A stretch of DNA of 39,840 nucleotides, taken from NCBI GenBank assembly GCA_963169055.1, contig CAUJFU010000489.1:1-39840 (forward strand), given 5' to 3'. Of this stretch, positions 18,649 to 28,213 are shown in pieces. Position 1 is the first letter of the stretch; the number at the start of each line of letters is the position of its first letter. This DNA comes from Myxococcota bacterium. GTDB taxonomy: Bacteria > Myxococcota_C > UBA6777. Below the pieces are notes generated by a model. It did not search any database. It saw only the letters and a program-made list of their open reading frames with translations, and was not told where the DNA came from. The position numbers and the translations under genes are program-made.

Positions 18649-21582
18649 ATGTCTGAGTATGCAGCAGCCTCTCCGAGCGGCGCTTCGTTATTGAATCAAA
18701 AGTTGGGCAAGTGGCATCTTCTGCGCCAGTTGGGCGAAGGGGGGATGTCGATTGTGTACTTGGGCTATCATCCGCTGCTTGAGCGCAAAGGGGCCGTCAA
18801 AGTGATGCGCCCCGAGATGCTCCAAAACAAAGACGTCCTCGAACGCTTTCGACGCGAAGCGCTCGCCACCAACAAGCTCCAACACCCCAACATCATCCAA
18901 GTCTACGACTTTGAAGAAGCCCCGCAGGTCGGCTATTACATGGTCTTGGAATACCTCGAAGGCCAAGAGATGGGCGAGATCGCCCCTCAATTCCCCATGC
19001 CGATCGATTGGATTTTAGGGGTCTTTGAACAAGTCTGCGCCGGCCTCGCAGCCACCCACAAAGCAGGCATTATCCACCGCGATCTCAAACCCTCCAATAT
19101 CTTTTTACTGCCCCACCAACCCCACCCACGCGCCAAGATCCTCGACTTTGGGATCGCCAAACAACAAAAAGTCGACCACCAACTCACCCGCACAGGCACG
19201 ATCATGGGTACGCCGGCCTATCTCGCGCCGGAACAGATGATCGCCCAAAAAGACCTTCCCAACGCCCAAAGCGCCGATATCTACGCCATCGGCGTGATTT
19301 TATACCAAGTCCTCACAGGCAAACTCCCGATCGAACGCGAAAACTTACTCGAATTCCTTTACGCCATCGCCAGCGAAGAACCCGCCAAGATCGGCCACTT
19401 TCGCCCCGAACTCAAAGGCTCTCTGCTCGAAAAACTCGTCGCACGCATCCTGCTCAAAGATCCTGCGGCACGCCCGCAAACCATGGAAGACCTCTGGGCT
19501 GAACTCGAAAAAGCAGGGAAACGCTTTCAAGACCCCCTCCAAGGAACAAAGTCGATCCCTCCCATCCGCATCCCTGAACCCTTCCCATTGCCATCCTCCG
19601 CTGACTTGCTCACCCCTCCCCCCATCAGCCTTGCCCAACCTTTGCCCACCCCTTCGCCTGCGTTTCAACCCCCCCCTTCCACCCCCAAGGCCACCCCCGC
19701 ACCCCGACAAGCCCTTCCTACGGGCTTTCTCGAAGAACCCCTTGAGCGCGCTTCGACGATGGCCTTTGAGGACACTTCCACCAACGACCTCCGCCCCAAA
19801 GCCCACGCAGCACAACGCGATATCTCCGCACACACGCCCCAAAGCCCCTTCGCAAGCCCATCTTCGCACACTCCCCCCTCTTTCCCGGAAGAAAACGAGA
19901 CGACGGCCTCCCCTTCCCACGCAGCCCACGAACACGACACCCAACGCATCGACCTCCCTCAAAAGCGCCGTCGTCAAACTGTATTTTTGGGCTTTGCTGT
20001 GCTGGTGTTGGTGGCGAGCGGTTGGTTTGGATGGGGCCAATTTCGCCCCACCATAACGCCCACGGAAACGCCCGTTGTTTCGCGCCCGATCACACCACCG
20101 CCACCTCGCCGCTCTTTTCTTGATGGCCTACTTGCCGAGGCGGGCGATGCTTTCCGTCAGAAAAATTACCAAAAAGCTGTGGCGCTCTGGAAACGTGCGC
20201 TTGATGACAAACGCCTCGATCCCAAACAACAAGGCAAGTTATTTCGAGGCATCGGGTTGGCGATGGTTCGGGACAACAAAAATGACGCTGCGATGCGGTA
20301 TTATCAGCTCTATCTGCAAGCCCCCGACAGCGAAGATGCCGAAGATGCCAAAGAACGCGCCCGAGTCCGCGAAGAAGTCTTGCCCCAGATGGAGCGCGAC
20401 TTCAAAAACCGCATGGCCGAAGTCGAGCACTTGATGATCCAATTCAAACGCCACGCTCGCGCCAAAAAACTCGCCGCCATGAAGGAGACTTACGCGAAGA
20501 TCCAAGCCATCCTCCCCACCGCCCCCTCCATCCACACACAAGTCGCTCAACAACTCGCCCCCCTCTTGCCCTACCATGCGCTCACCCTTTACAACCGCAC
20601 ATCCGACAAGATGACGTTGACTCCCCAAGAATACGAACGCATCCAACAAGGCATCAAGGATCTCCGAAAAAGCCTTGAAAACCGCGAAAACGCCCTCGCC
20701 AAGGCATTCCAAAAAACCTTCGCGATGTTGCCCAAATCAAAAAAGCATCAAGCCGCCCAAGCCATGCTTCTTCGAGAGTTCCGCAAAACGCCGATACTCG
20801 GCTTCCAACATCCAAAACTCGCCGCACATCTCGACGAACTTGTCCACAAAGCGCCTCGGATCGCGGATGCCTTGTTGCGCGAGTGGCACACTCACCAAAG
20901 CAAGCTCGAAAAGCACGGTGCCTTGGCTTGGAAAGAGCAAGCCCCCAACCCATACACCGACAGCGCACAACTTCAACAACGGCGCGAACAACTCTCCCAA
21001 CTCAGCAAACTTATCGCGCTGCGTCAACAGATGCGCGAAGCTTTACACAAACTCTCCGCCAACGACTCGATCGCGCTCTACTCATCATTTCGCAAACAAT
21101 GGAAACGCGCAGACACCGACCCCTTCAAAGATCGCCCTCGCTTCTTTCCGCGACTCAACGCCTACGCCACACTCCCCGACGTCATCGATGCGATGTGGAA
21201 AAGCCACAAGCAACTGCTCCGCCACCGCGACGAAGGCGCTTTTCGCACCTTTTCCCAAGAAGCCGCTCGCCTTCGCGGTCTCCTCCAACAACACTCCACT
21301 TTTCTTGCGGCGCTCTATTCCCCCGCCCTGCTCAAACATTGGCGCAAGGAGATCCACCGCCTCGAAAAGCTCTGCAAACAAGGGCAAGAACTTCTCCAAA
21401 CAGCAGGCGCTCTCCTGCAAAAACAACGATGGCTCCAAGCCGAAGAACGCTTTACGGCTTTCCAAAAACTTTTCCCCCAATACATCCGCATCGATTGGCT
21501 CAACAAACAGATCCGCACCTGCCAATGCGCACGCGGCGTGACATGGGTCTCTTGCGACGATATCCAGATCAAAAGACCTTGA
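18649..21582 (+). CDS. Ser/Thr protein kinase (Hanks/PknB type) with TM segment and C-terminal helical repeat region
   Basis: LGEGGMSIVYLGYH, GAVKVM, HRDLKPSNIFLL, KILDFGIAK, GTPAYLAPEQ; TM VFLGFAVLVLVASGWFGW. Confidence 0.95.
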   Translation: MSEYAAASPSGASLLNQKLGKWHLLRQLGEGGMSIVYLGYHPLLERKGAVKVMRPEMLQNKDVLERFRREALATNKLQHPNIIQVYDFEEAPQVGYYMVLEYLEGQEMGEIAPQFPMPIDWILGVFEQVCAGLAATHKAGIIHRDLKPSNIFLLPHQPHPRAKILDFGIAKQQKVDHQLTRTGTIMGTPAYLAPEQMIAQKDLPNAQSADIYAIGVILYQVLTGKLPIERENLLEFLYAIASEEPAKIGHFRPELKGSLLEKLVARILLKDPAARPQTMEDLWAELEKAGKRFQDPLQGTKSIPPIRIPEPFPLPSSADLLTPPPISLAQPLPTPSPAFQPPPSTPKATPAPRQALPTGFLEEPLERASTMAFEDTSTNDLRPKAHAAQRDISAHTPQSPFASPSSHTPPSFPEENETTASPSHAAHEHDTQRIDLPQKRRRQTVFLGFAVLVLVASGWFGWGQFRPTITPTETPVVSRPITPPPPRRSFLDGLLAEAGDAFRQKNYQKAVALWKRALDDKRLDPKQQGKLFRGIGLAMVRDNKNDAAMRYYQLYLQAPDSEDAEDAKERARVREEVLPQMERDFKNRMAEVEHLMIQFKRHARAKKLAAMKETYAKIQAILPTAPSIHTQVAQQLAPLLPYHALTLYNRTSDKMTLTPQEYERIQQGIKDLRKSLENRENALAKAFQKTFAMLPKSKKHQAAQAMLLREFRKTPILGFQHPKLAAHLDELVHKAPRIADALLREWHTHQSKLEKHGALAWKEQAPNPYTDSAQLQQRREQLSQLSKLIALRQQMREALHKLSANDSIALYSSFRKQWKRADTDPFKDRPRFFPRLNAYATLPDVIDAMWKSHKQLLRHRDEGAFRTFSQEAARLRGLLQQHSTFLAALYSPALLKHWRKEIHRLEKLCKQGQELLQTAGALLQKQRWLQAEERFTAFQKLFPQYIRIDWLNKQIRTCQCARGVTWVSCDDIQIKRP

Positions 21583-21601
21583 GACGGGTTCTCGGTCGAA
21601 C

Positions 21602-22768
21602 TCAGACCATCGTGTCTTCGATATCGAGGCCAGAGGCTTTGACGCCGCTGACGTGATAGTGGGAGGAATTGAGGAAGCTTTCAAAGATGGTGAGAAAGGC
21701 AAGAGCGGCTTCGATCATCAGTTCTTTATCGTCTTGCATTTTTTTGAGCATGGCTTTGCGGGTCTTGCTGTCGGGATGATCGAAGCGATCCTTGAACAAG
21801 CCGTCGAGCTTGTGACCGCGTTGTGACGAGGTGATGCGATTGATGCCCCCGCCGTAACAGTATTCCATCGCATCCATCAACAGATGGCGTTGCTTGATCG
21901 GATCAACAAGTTGGTAGCTGAGGATCTGGCTGAGGATGCGTCCTGATTCTTGGATACTCGCGGAAGCAAGGGCATCGAAGAGGCGTCGTGCGGTCAAAGT
22001 TTCGGAGTCAAGGGAGTAATTGCGCACAAGGGTCAAGAAGACGGCATTTTTGAACATCTGATAAAGTCGGTGGGCTTCGTCCATTTGACCGGGAACTGGA
22101 GGGGTGGTGGGAGTTTGACGGCGATCGGCTTTTCGCAAGAACAGGACATCGAAGATCAGTCGGAAGTATTCGTCGTTTCCTTCGTCAACCACGCGGAGAT
22201 CGTAGGTATTGTCGAGCCGATCGGCGAGTTTTACCCAGATCAGCTCGGGGGTATGGCGGGCCTGCATCAAGAGGCGCCCAAGATATTCGTGGTATTGTTC
22301 TTCGGGTCGTTTGGTCAGCCACTTGATGCGCTCATCGAGAAACCAGCGTTCTTCTTCGCTGAGTTGTTGTTGGAGCATCTCATAGCGCCATTCGAGTTCT
22401 TGGCGTTGTTCGCTGTCCATCTCGGGGGTGAAGATATCCTCGTAGTAGTCGTGCAAGAAAGCGGTCAGGGTATCAAGGACCGTGGGATTTTCAGAAGCCA
22501 AGACAAGAAGGTGCGAGGCTCGGAGGGGATGCAAGACAGCGAGCGGACCCAAGCGGCGAAGACGATTGCGATAGGCGCGCAACAAAAAAGAGATGCCTGA
22601 AGAGAGCGCTTCCATCGAGCCTTGCAAGCGGCGGCGCGCCACCAAACGGCCCATCAACGCTTCGATCGAGGGGTCTTTTGCGGCGAGCAGATAATTGATG
22701 CGAGCGGAAAGGCTCAAAAAGTCCTCGACAGAAAGGACTTGAAAGGGTTCATTTGAGGGATGATGCAT
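21602..22768 (-). CDS. RelA/SpoT-type HD-domain protein (hydrolase-like, no synthetase domain seen)
   Basis: HPLRASHLLVLAS...TLTAFLHDYYED...LIWVKLADRLDNTYDLR matches the RSH hydrolase H / HD / ED / KLADRLxN pattern. ATG at 22768 with AGGAG SD. Confidence 0.75.
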   Translation of the reverse strand: MHHPSNEPFQVLSVEDFLSLSARINYLLAAKDPSIEALMGRLVARRRLQGSMEALSSGISFLLRAYRNRLRRLGPLAVLHPLRASHLLVLASENPTVLDTLTAFLHDYYEDIFTPEMDSEQRQELEWRYEMLQQQLSEEERWFLDERIKWLTKRPEEQYHEYLGRLLMQARHTPELIWVKLADRLDNTYDLRVVDEGNDEYFRLIFDVLFLRKADRRQTPTTPPVPGQMDEAHRLYQMFKNAVFLTLVRNYSLDSETLTARRLFDALASASIQESGRILSQILSYQLVDPIKQRHLLMDAMEYCYGGGINRITSSQRGHKLDGLFKDRFDHPDSKTRKAMLKKMQDDKELMIEAALAFLTIFESFLNSSHYHVSGVKASGLDIEDTMV

Positions 22769-22840
22769 GGCGAGCTCCTGTGGGCATACAGCGCATGGCA
22801 AGGCGTTATGATGCGCAAGCCCCACAGCGACGTCAAGCAC

Positions 22841-23833
22841 CTATGCACGCGTCTCGGCTTTACGCAATTGTTGCAACAAGGCCGTCAGATCAGGCGGAAA
22901 TGGAGCCTCGATCTCGATGACTTGTTGGGTCACAGGGTGCATAAAGCGCAAGCGAAGGGCATGAAGGGCAAGGCGCTTGGATTCGGGGATCGGGAAACTG
23001 GGCAGCTTTCCACGGATACGGCAGGCTTTGGCGTAAACCTTGTCACCAAGCAAGGGGCATCCCGCTTCGCTGAGATGGATACGGATCTGATGGGTACGGC
23101 CCGTCTCAAGGCGACAAGCGATCAAGGTCGCGTGTGCAAAGCGCTCCAAACAAGTGACGTGCGTGATCGCTTCTTTGGCATCGCGTCGTACGGCCTCGAT
23201 CTCAGGCACAGAACCACGATAGCTATCCCCGCGATCTTCGGCGATCCAAGAGCGGATCGTCCCATCCGTGGGGTGTCCTGCGACGATCGCACGATATTCG
23301 CGTTGGGCTTGATGGCTCACAAACTGCTCTTTGAGAGCGTCTTTGATCTCTCGGTTGCGGGCAAAGATCATCACCCCGCTGCTGTCTTTGTCGAGGCGAT
23401 GGACAAGAAACAACGGGTCTTTGGCGCGCCCTTTTCGGATATGTTGCAACGCACCACGCGTCAACATCTCTGCGCTCGGTTCTCCCGCTTGTTCGGCATA
23501 AGCATACGAGAGCAGTTCGGTGGGTTTGTCGATCACCACCAAGTGTTCGTCCACAAACAAAAGCCTCGCAGGATCGAGTTCCCCAGTCAAAACGCGGCGT
23601 GGTGTGCTCATGCGTACATACAAAATATCCCCGCGTTTCGGGCGCAATGCAGGATCGTCCATGCGTTCGTCATCCAAATAGACCTTGCCACTCCACACCA
23701 ATTCTCGCGCAGCATTCCAGCTCAGCGTTGCGGGTGCATAACGCCGCAACAAGGCCGCGATCGTTTCTTCGCGATCTTCTGTCGTGAGCGGATGCGACCA
23801 TTGATCGGGTTGATTTGCCGTTGTATCGGTCAC
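22841..23833 (-). CDS. RluA/RluD family pseudouridine synthase with S4-like N-terminus
   Basis: HRLDKDSSGVMIFARN catalytic motif, GRTHQIRIHLSEAGCPLLGDKVYA. GTG start at 23833 with AAAGGAG SD. Confidence 0.92.
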   Translation of the reverse strand: MTDTTANQPDQWSHPLTTEDREETIAALLRRYAPATLSWNAARELVWSGKVYLDDERMDDPALRPKRGDILYVRMSTPRRVLTGELDPARLLFVDEHLVVIDKPTELLSYAYAEQAGEPSAEMLTRGALQHIRKGRAKDPLFLVHRLDKDSSGVMIFARNREIKDALKEQFVSHQAQREYRAIVAGHPTDGTIRSWIAEDRGDSYRGSVPEIEAVRRDAKEAITHVTCLERFAHATLIACRLETGRTHQIRIHLSEAGCPLLGDKVYAKACRIRGKLPSFPIPESKRLALHALRLRFMHPVTQQVIEIEAPFPPDLTALLQQLRKAETRA

Positions 23834-23911
23834 TTGTCGATTCTCCTTTTGCTCTTTGTGATCCCCAACGCAGCGCGATCTGTGTTTGAGGCATAGACAC
23901 AACGTGCGCTC

Positions 23912-24078
23912 TTGCGGTATGCGGTCGCCCAAAGCGCCCGATTGGGGGCGGTATGCGGTCGCCCAAAGCGCCCGATTTGGGTTTGTGTGAGGTGTTGTTT
24001 TTCGATCGGCCTGACGCGCCCTTTTTGGGCCTGTGTGAGGTGTTGTTTTTCAATCGGCCTGACGCGCCCTTTTTGGGC
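23912..24078. repeat. Composite tandem repeats: 34-bp unit x2 followed by 48-bp unit x2 plus a partial copy
   Basis: GCGGTATGCGGTCGCCCAAAGCGCCCGATTGGGG at 23912 and 23946, then GGGYYTGTGTGAGGTGTTGTTTTTCRATCGGCCTGACGCGCCCTTTTT twice and a partial third copy. Confidence 0.85.
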
Positions 24079-24175
24079 TTGTGTATGGCGGTCCGAGATT
24101 GTATGTTGCAGGGCGCGTTTGAAAAAGCCACCTATTCCCGAGCGCATCGGACTTTGCGCGCACAAGAGAGAGGGC

Positions 24176-25264
24176 ATGATGCCCATGCACAACAGCTTGC
24201 ACCCTTCGCCTTCCAATCCAGCCCCGTTTTTGCCTTCCGAACGAAAGGTCGTGGATGCCGTGATGGAGATGCTGTGCAAAGAAGATCCCGCAGCCTACGC
24301 CATCCTGCTGCAAGGTGAAGGGCGCCTGATGCGTCTGAGCCTGCTGTTGCGGGACTATCCCTCGTTGCGTTCTCAAGAAGATCTCGGCCCCTATCACCGC
24401 GATACGGATAGTTTGATCGACACGTTGTGTTATCTCGATCCGCTCGAACTCAAACTACGGATGCCGAGCAAGGCTGTTCTTGTCGAAAGCTACATGCTCA
24501 CCAAAGCCCAACACCTCAAAGGTTTGTTGTTGTCGGTGCATGGGCTTCCACCCACCGAACAACGCAACACCTTGCGCAGCGCGTTGTTTTTTGAAGTGAG
24601 CAACATCATCCACACTTACCTGTTGTATCAGTTGTTGTTGGATGTGATCCTTGACGAACATCTTGATCGGGAGATCAAGCGCCATGCTGCGCGTTATTTG
24701 ATCGCGTTGTGGGATACCTGCGCCGCCCAAGAAGAGTTATCGGGATTTTTCCACATCATCCGCTCGCTTTGGGATGCGCGCATCCATATCCGCGTTCGCT
24801 ACGGCACCTTGCTTGGCACCGACGAACTGCTCCAACTGCTCGAAGCCGAATGTGATCCGCTGATCCTCGAACACTTTATGGATCGCGATCTCTCCGAAGA
24901 AGAAGCGGCTGCTTTTCAAGAGTTTTTGTTTGGCTTGACCTACGAAGAGCTCTTGCGCTTGCGCGACACCATGAAAAGCCAAGGTATGCGCGTGATCTCT
25001 TCGCAAGAAGTGTCGCAGATGCTTTCGCTGCCCAAACCCACCAAAAGCCACTACTTTGGGATGGAACAAGATCCTCATGAAGTGTATCGCTCTTACAAAC
25101 GAAGGCGCTTTCAAGCCCGTTATCGGCTCAAAAACGGCCTCGAAGGACCACGACGCACAGCCGAAGAATACTTGGTTTTGTGGATCTTGCGCGATCACAC
25201 CGAAGGCGTGCTATCGAGCCCAGAGATCCCTGTGTCGTTGGTACGCGATCTCGATCCGTCTTGA
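24176..25264 (+). CDS. Conserved-looking hypothetical helical protein
   Basis: Long ORF with start MMPMHNSLHP after GAGAGAGGG. No recognised motif. Confidence 0.6.
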   Translation: MMPMHNSLHPSPSNPAPFLPSERKVVDAVMEMLCKEDPAAYAILLQGEGRLMRLSLLLRDYPSLRSQEDLGPYHRDTDSLIDTLCYLDPLELKLRMPSKAVLVESYMLTKAQHLKGLLLSVHGLPPTEQRNTLRSALFFEVSNIIHTYLLYQLLLDVILDEHLDREIKRHAARYLIALWDTCAAQEELSGFFHIIRSLWDARIHIRVRYGTLLGTDELLQLLEAECDPLILEHFMDRDLSEEEAAAFQEFLFGLTYEELLRLRDTMKSQGMRVISSQEVSQMLSLPKPTKSHYFGMEQDPHEVYRSYKRRRFQARYRLKNGLEGPRRTAEEYLVLWILRDHTEGVLSSPEIPVSLVRDLDPS

Positions 25265-25367
25265 AGAGGTGAGAAGGACAGGTATGCGAAGCAAACGTGA
25301 GCAACAAAAGCGATCAAGGGATGCGATCAAGGCAGGTCGAGATCACGGGGGGCATCAAGAGGCAGGC

Positions 25368-25634
25368 TTAGGCTTGGGCTTGATGAACCAACTTCATCAG
25401 GCGGGAGATGTAGCGGGAAGCCGTGTTCTTGTGGATGACGCCTTTCGAGGCGACGTGGCCGATCATCTTGACGGCGGCTTGCAGGTTGCCCTTGGCGGCG
25501 TCAAGATTGCGCTCACTGACGGATTTGCGTACTTTTTTGATAGCTGTACGCATGGTGGATTTCCAGTAGCGATTGCGCGCACGGCGCTTGATGTTTTGAC
25601 GCAATCGTTTCAAGGCAGACTTGCAGTTGGCCAT
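25368..25634 (-). CDS. rpsT: 30S ribosomal protein S20
   Basis: MANCKSALKRLRQNIKRRARNRYWKSTMRTAIKKV...ASKGVIHKNTASRYISRLMKLV. Confidence 0.96.
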   Translation of the reverse strand: MANCKSALKRLRQNIKRRARNRYWKSTMRTAIKKVRKSVSERNLDAAKGNLQAAVKMIGHVASKGVIHKNTASRYISRLMKLVHQAQA

Positions 25635-25835
25635 GTTCTCGCTTCTCCGATCTTGTTTTTCTCACGCCCTCGCAAGCGGGGCTTGTTTGGGGAGTGTTTT
25701 TTCTTTTTTCGTACGTTGATCTTGTGCAACACAAATAAGGTACACTCGGGAGGCAGGTTTTTACCAGCCTCTCGCAAAGATGTCAAGCGAAAAGGCACGT
25801 TGGTTTGTTTTCAAGGCAAAGGAGCGCTCCCCACC

Positions 25836-26531
25836 ATGTTCAAACGTCCCTTCCAATCCAAGAGTCTTTCGTTTCCTCCCCTTCACCCGCCCACATCAAA
25901 ACCACCGAAGCCTTCGAGAGTATCGAGATCGCCTCGCGCTCATCACCCGAACCATCAGAGAGGGTTCGGGCTGATCGAGGTGGTGTTGTCGATCGCGATC
26001 GTCGGTGTGTTGCTCGGGATCGCGATCCCTGTGGGCCGCCATTATAGCCGAATCTCTAGGGGTTCCGAGGCCGTGGTCAATCTAGGTCGCCTGTTTGCGG
26101 GTTCTCGCAACTATTACGAGCGATCGATCCGCACTCCCCTTGGGAAAGAACTCAAAAAACGACACTTTCCCTCCACCGCCAAAAGCCGCCAAAAAGAAGG
26201 CGATTTTGCAGCCAAGCCTGCCGGGATGCCTTGCAGCCTCGGTAGCGCCCAGTATCCTGCGGCTTCGACCACATGGAACGAGTCGGACGAGCCTTGGCGA
26301 GATCTCGGCTTTTCCATCGAAAGCGCTCATTTCTTCCGCTACTTGTACGCTTCGGAACTCAGTTGCACCAACAGCGCGCTCGTCAAAGGCCAAGCCTGCT
26401 TTCATGCCCAAGCCCAAGGAGACCTCGATTGCAACGGCGTCCGAAGTTTTTACTCTCTTCACGGCGGATTCGATCAAATGAGCGGCGACGTGGTGCGGGG
26501 TTCCATTCTTGTGCATCGACGGGGCGAATGA
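25836..26531 (+). CDS. Type IV pilin-like protein with prepilin cleavage motif
   Basis: QRGFGLIEVVLSIAIVGVLLGIAIP (G|FxxxE prepilin motif plus hydrophobic helix). C-terminal GDLDCNGVRSFYSLHG resembles PilA-like proteins. Confidence 0.8.
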   Translation: MFKRPFQSKSLSFPPLHPPTSKPPKPSRVSRSPRAHHPNHQRGFGLIEVVLSIAIVGVLLGIAIPVGRHYSRISRGSEAVVNLGRLFAGSRNYYERSIRTPLGKELKKRHFPSTAKSRQKEGDFAAKPAGMPCSLGSAQYPAASTTWNESDEPWRDLGFSIESAHFFRYLYASELSCTNSALVKGQACFHAQAQGDLDCNGVRSFYSLHGGFDQMSGDVVRGSILVHRRGE

Positions 26532-26689
26532 ACGCGCACAGCAATCGGACATTCTATGGGTTTGTTCGGTGGGGCGGTGGGTGCTTGAGACTCGACGGGT
26601 GCAGAGGCAACGAGCAGCGAGCGGATATGTTGTTGATTTGAGCGTTGAGGCATCGGGATACGCACAAAGATCGGACGTTGCGGTTGGTT

Positions 26690-27157
26690 CTATCGTCGGC
26701 GTTGGAGGGCTTGCTCGATCTGGCGTTGTGCTTCGCGTTTTGCGATATCTTGGCGTTGATCGTGTAGCTTCTTTCCTTTGCAAAGACCGAGATCGACTTT
26801 GACCCACGGGCCTTGGAAATAAAAACGCAACGGGATCAGCGTGTACCCTTCGAGACGAGCTTCTTGGGCGAGGCGGCGGATCTGTCGTTTGTGCAACAAA
26901 AGCTTGCGAGGGCGTTCGGGATCGTGGTTAAAGCGATTGCCTTGGAGATATTCTTTGATGTGTACATTGTGGAGCCACATCTCGCCGTCTTCGACAGAAG
27001 CATACGCATCCGTAAAGTTGATCTGCCCCATCCGTAGGGATTTGACCTCCGTCCCAGTGAGTTGAATCCCTACCTCCAAGGTATCTTCGACGGTATAATT
27101 GTGCCGTGCGCGCCGATTCTCCGCGATCAGGCGTTCTTTGGTCGTGCCTTTGGCCAT
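26690..27157 (-). CDS. smpB: SsrA-binding protein SmpB
   Basis: ENRRARHNYTVEDTLEVGIQLTGTEVKSLRMGQINFTDAYASV...LGLCKGKKLHDQRQDIAKREAQR. Confidence 0.97.
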   Translation of the reverse strand: MAKGTTKERLIAENRRARHNYTVEDTLEVGIQLTGTEVKSLRMGQINFTDAYASVEDGEMWLHNVHIKEYLQGNRFNHDPERPRKLLLHKRQIRRLAQEARLEGYTLIPLRFYFQGPWVKVDLGLCKGKKLHDQRQDIAKREAQRQIEQALQRRR

Positions 27158-27273
27158 CTTTTCTCTCCAACACATCGCGCTTTGCCTTCGCGCTCCAACG
27201 ATGTCCGATCCAAGTCCATTTCGATGGACGCTCAACCCCCAACGGGATGTAAGCTGAAACGCTCCAACGAGAT

Positions 27274-28155
27274 TTAAGCCGAAACAGGGGGAAGTCCGCA
27301 CGCCCCGCCAAGCGGCGCGTTGTCAATCAAGCGAGCGCGCCCAAGATACACTGCCACAAACAGCCGATCCTCGGGCTTGGTCTCGCCCTCTACGGCACGC
27401 AATGCCACAGGTTCGCGCACTTCCACATAATCGATCTCGATCCCTGATGTCGATTCGAGGATCGCACGCGCAACCCCAAGCAAGCGCCGTACATCGCGTT
27501 CCCCCGCAGCAAAACTCAAACGCGCCTCCGTAATCGCCCGACTCAAGGCGCGTGCAGCCATCCGCTGATCGGGATCAAGGTAAGCGTTCCGCGAGGACAT
27601 CGCCAAACCATCGGCTTCTCGGACGATCGACCCACCCAACACCTCCACAGGAAATCGCAGATCCCGCACCATCTGTCGGATCGTCACCAGTTGTTGAAAA
27701 TCTTTCTCTCCAAAGATCGCGACATCGGGCTGAACAATCAAAAAAAGCTTGCAAACCACCGTAGCTACGCCTCGAAAGTGGATCGGACGGCTCACACCAC
27801 ACAGCGGTTGGGTGACTTCCATCACTTCGACAAAGGTCTGCGCACCTTGCGGATACATCGCTTCGACCGAAGGAAAAAACACCAACGCCTCTCCCACGCT
27901 CCGAATCTTCGCCAGATCTCCTGCCAGATCTCGCGGGTAAGCGCTCAAATCTTCGGTGGGACCGAACTGTGTGGGATTGACAAAGATGCTCACGACTAGC
28001 CGATCACAACAAGCCAGCACTTGCCGCATCAAAGACAAATGCCCCTCGTGTAAGTAGCCCATCGTTGGGACAAAACCGATCCGCTTGCCTTCTCGACGCC
28101 ACGCCGCAACCTGCGACCGAACTTCTGCGATCTCTTGCACAACCCTCGAATCCAT
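27274..28155 (-). CDS. panC: Pantothenate synthetase
   Basis: GFVPTMGYLHEGHLSLMR, SIFVNPTQFGPTEDLSAYPR, FGEKDFQQLVTIRQMVRDL, ADGLAMSSRNAYL. Confidence 0.97.
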   Translation of the reverse strand: MDSRVVQEIAEVRSQVAAWRREGKRIGFVPTMGYLHEGHLSLMRQVLACCDRLVVSIFVNPTQFGPTEDLSAYPRDLAGDLAKIRSVGEALVFFPSVEAMYPQGAQTFVEVMEVTQPLCGVSRPIHFRGVATVVCKLFLIVQPDVAIFGEKDFQQLVTIRQMVRDLRFPVEVLGGSIVREADGLAMSSRNAYLDPDQRMAARALSRAITEARLSFAAGERDVRRLLGVARAILESTSGIEIDYVEVREPVALRAVEGETKPEDRLFVAVYLGRARLIDNAPLGGACGLPPVSA

Positions 28156-28213
28156 CACCCACAACCTTTCCACCACAACACGCCGAGATCCTTCGACAAG
28201 CCACTTCTGTCTA

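Noticed and set aside
22760-23896. 378-aa + strand ORF
   Set aside because: Antisense to the RluA-type pseudouridine synthase; no motif, composition typical of a shadow ORF.
23834-24279. Repeat-derived ORFs (KGRVRPIEKQHLTQAQ etc.) and a CRISPR-like impression
   Set aside because: Units are contiguous tandem repeats with no unique spacers and no cas genes in the window, so not a CRISPR array. Translations merely reflect the repeats.
25056-25835. Upstream part of the 491-aa ORF that contains the pilin
   Set aside because: Overlaps the preceding CDS and is antisense to rpsT. The pilin start at 25836 fits the prepilin leader architecture.
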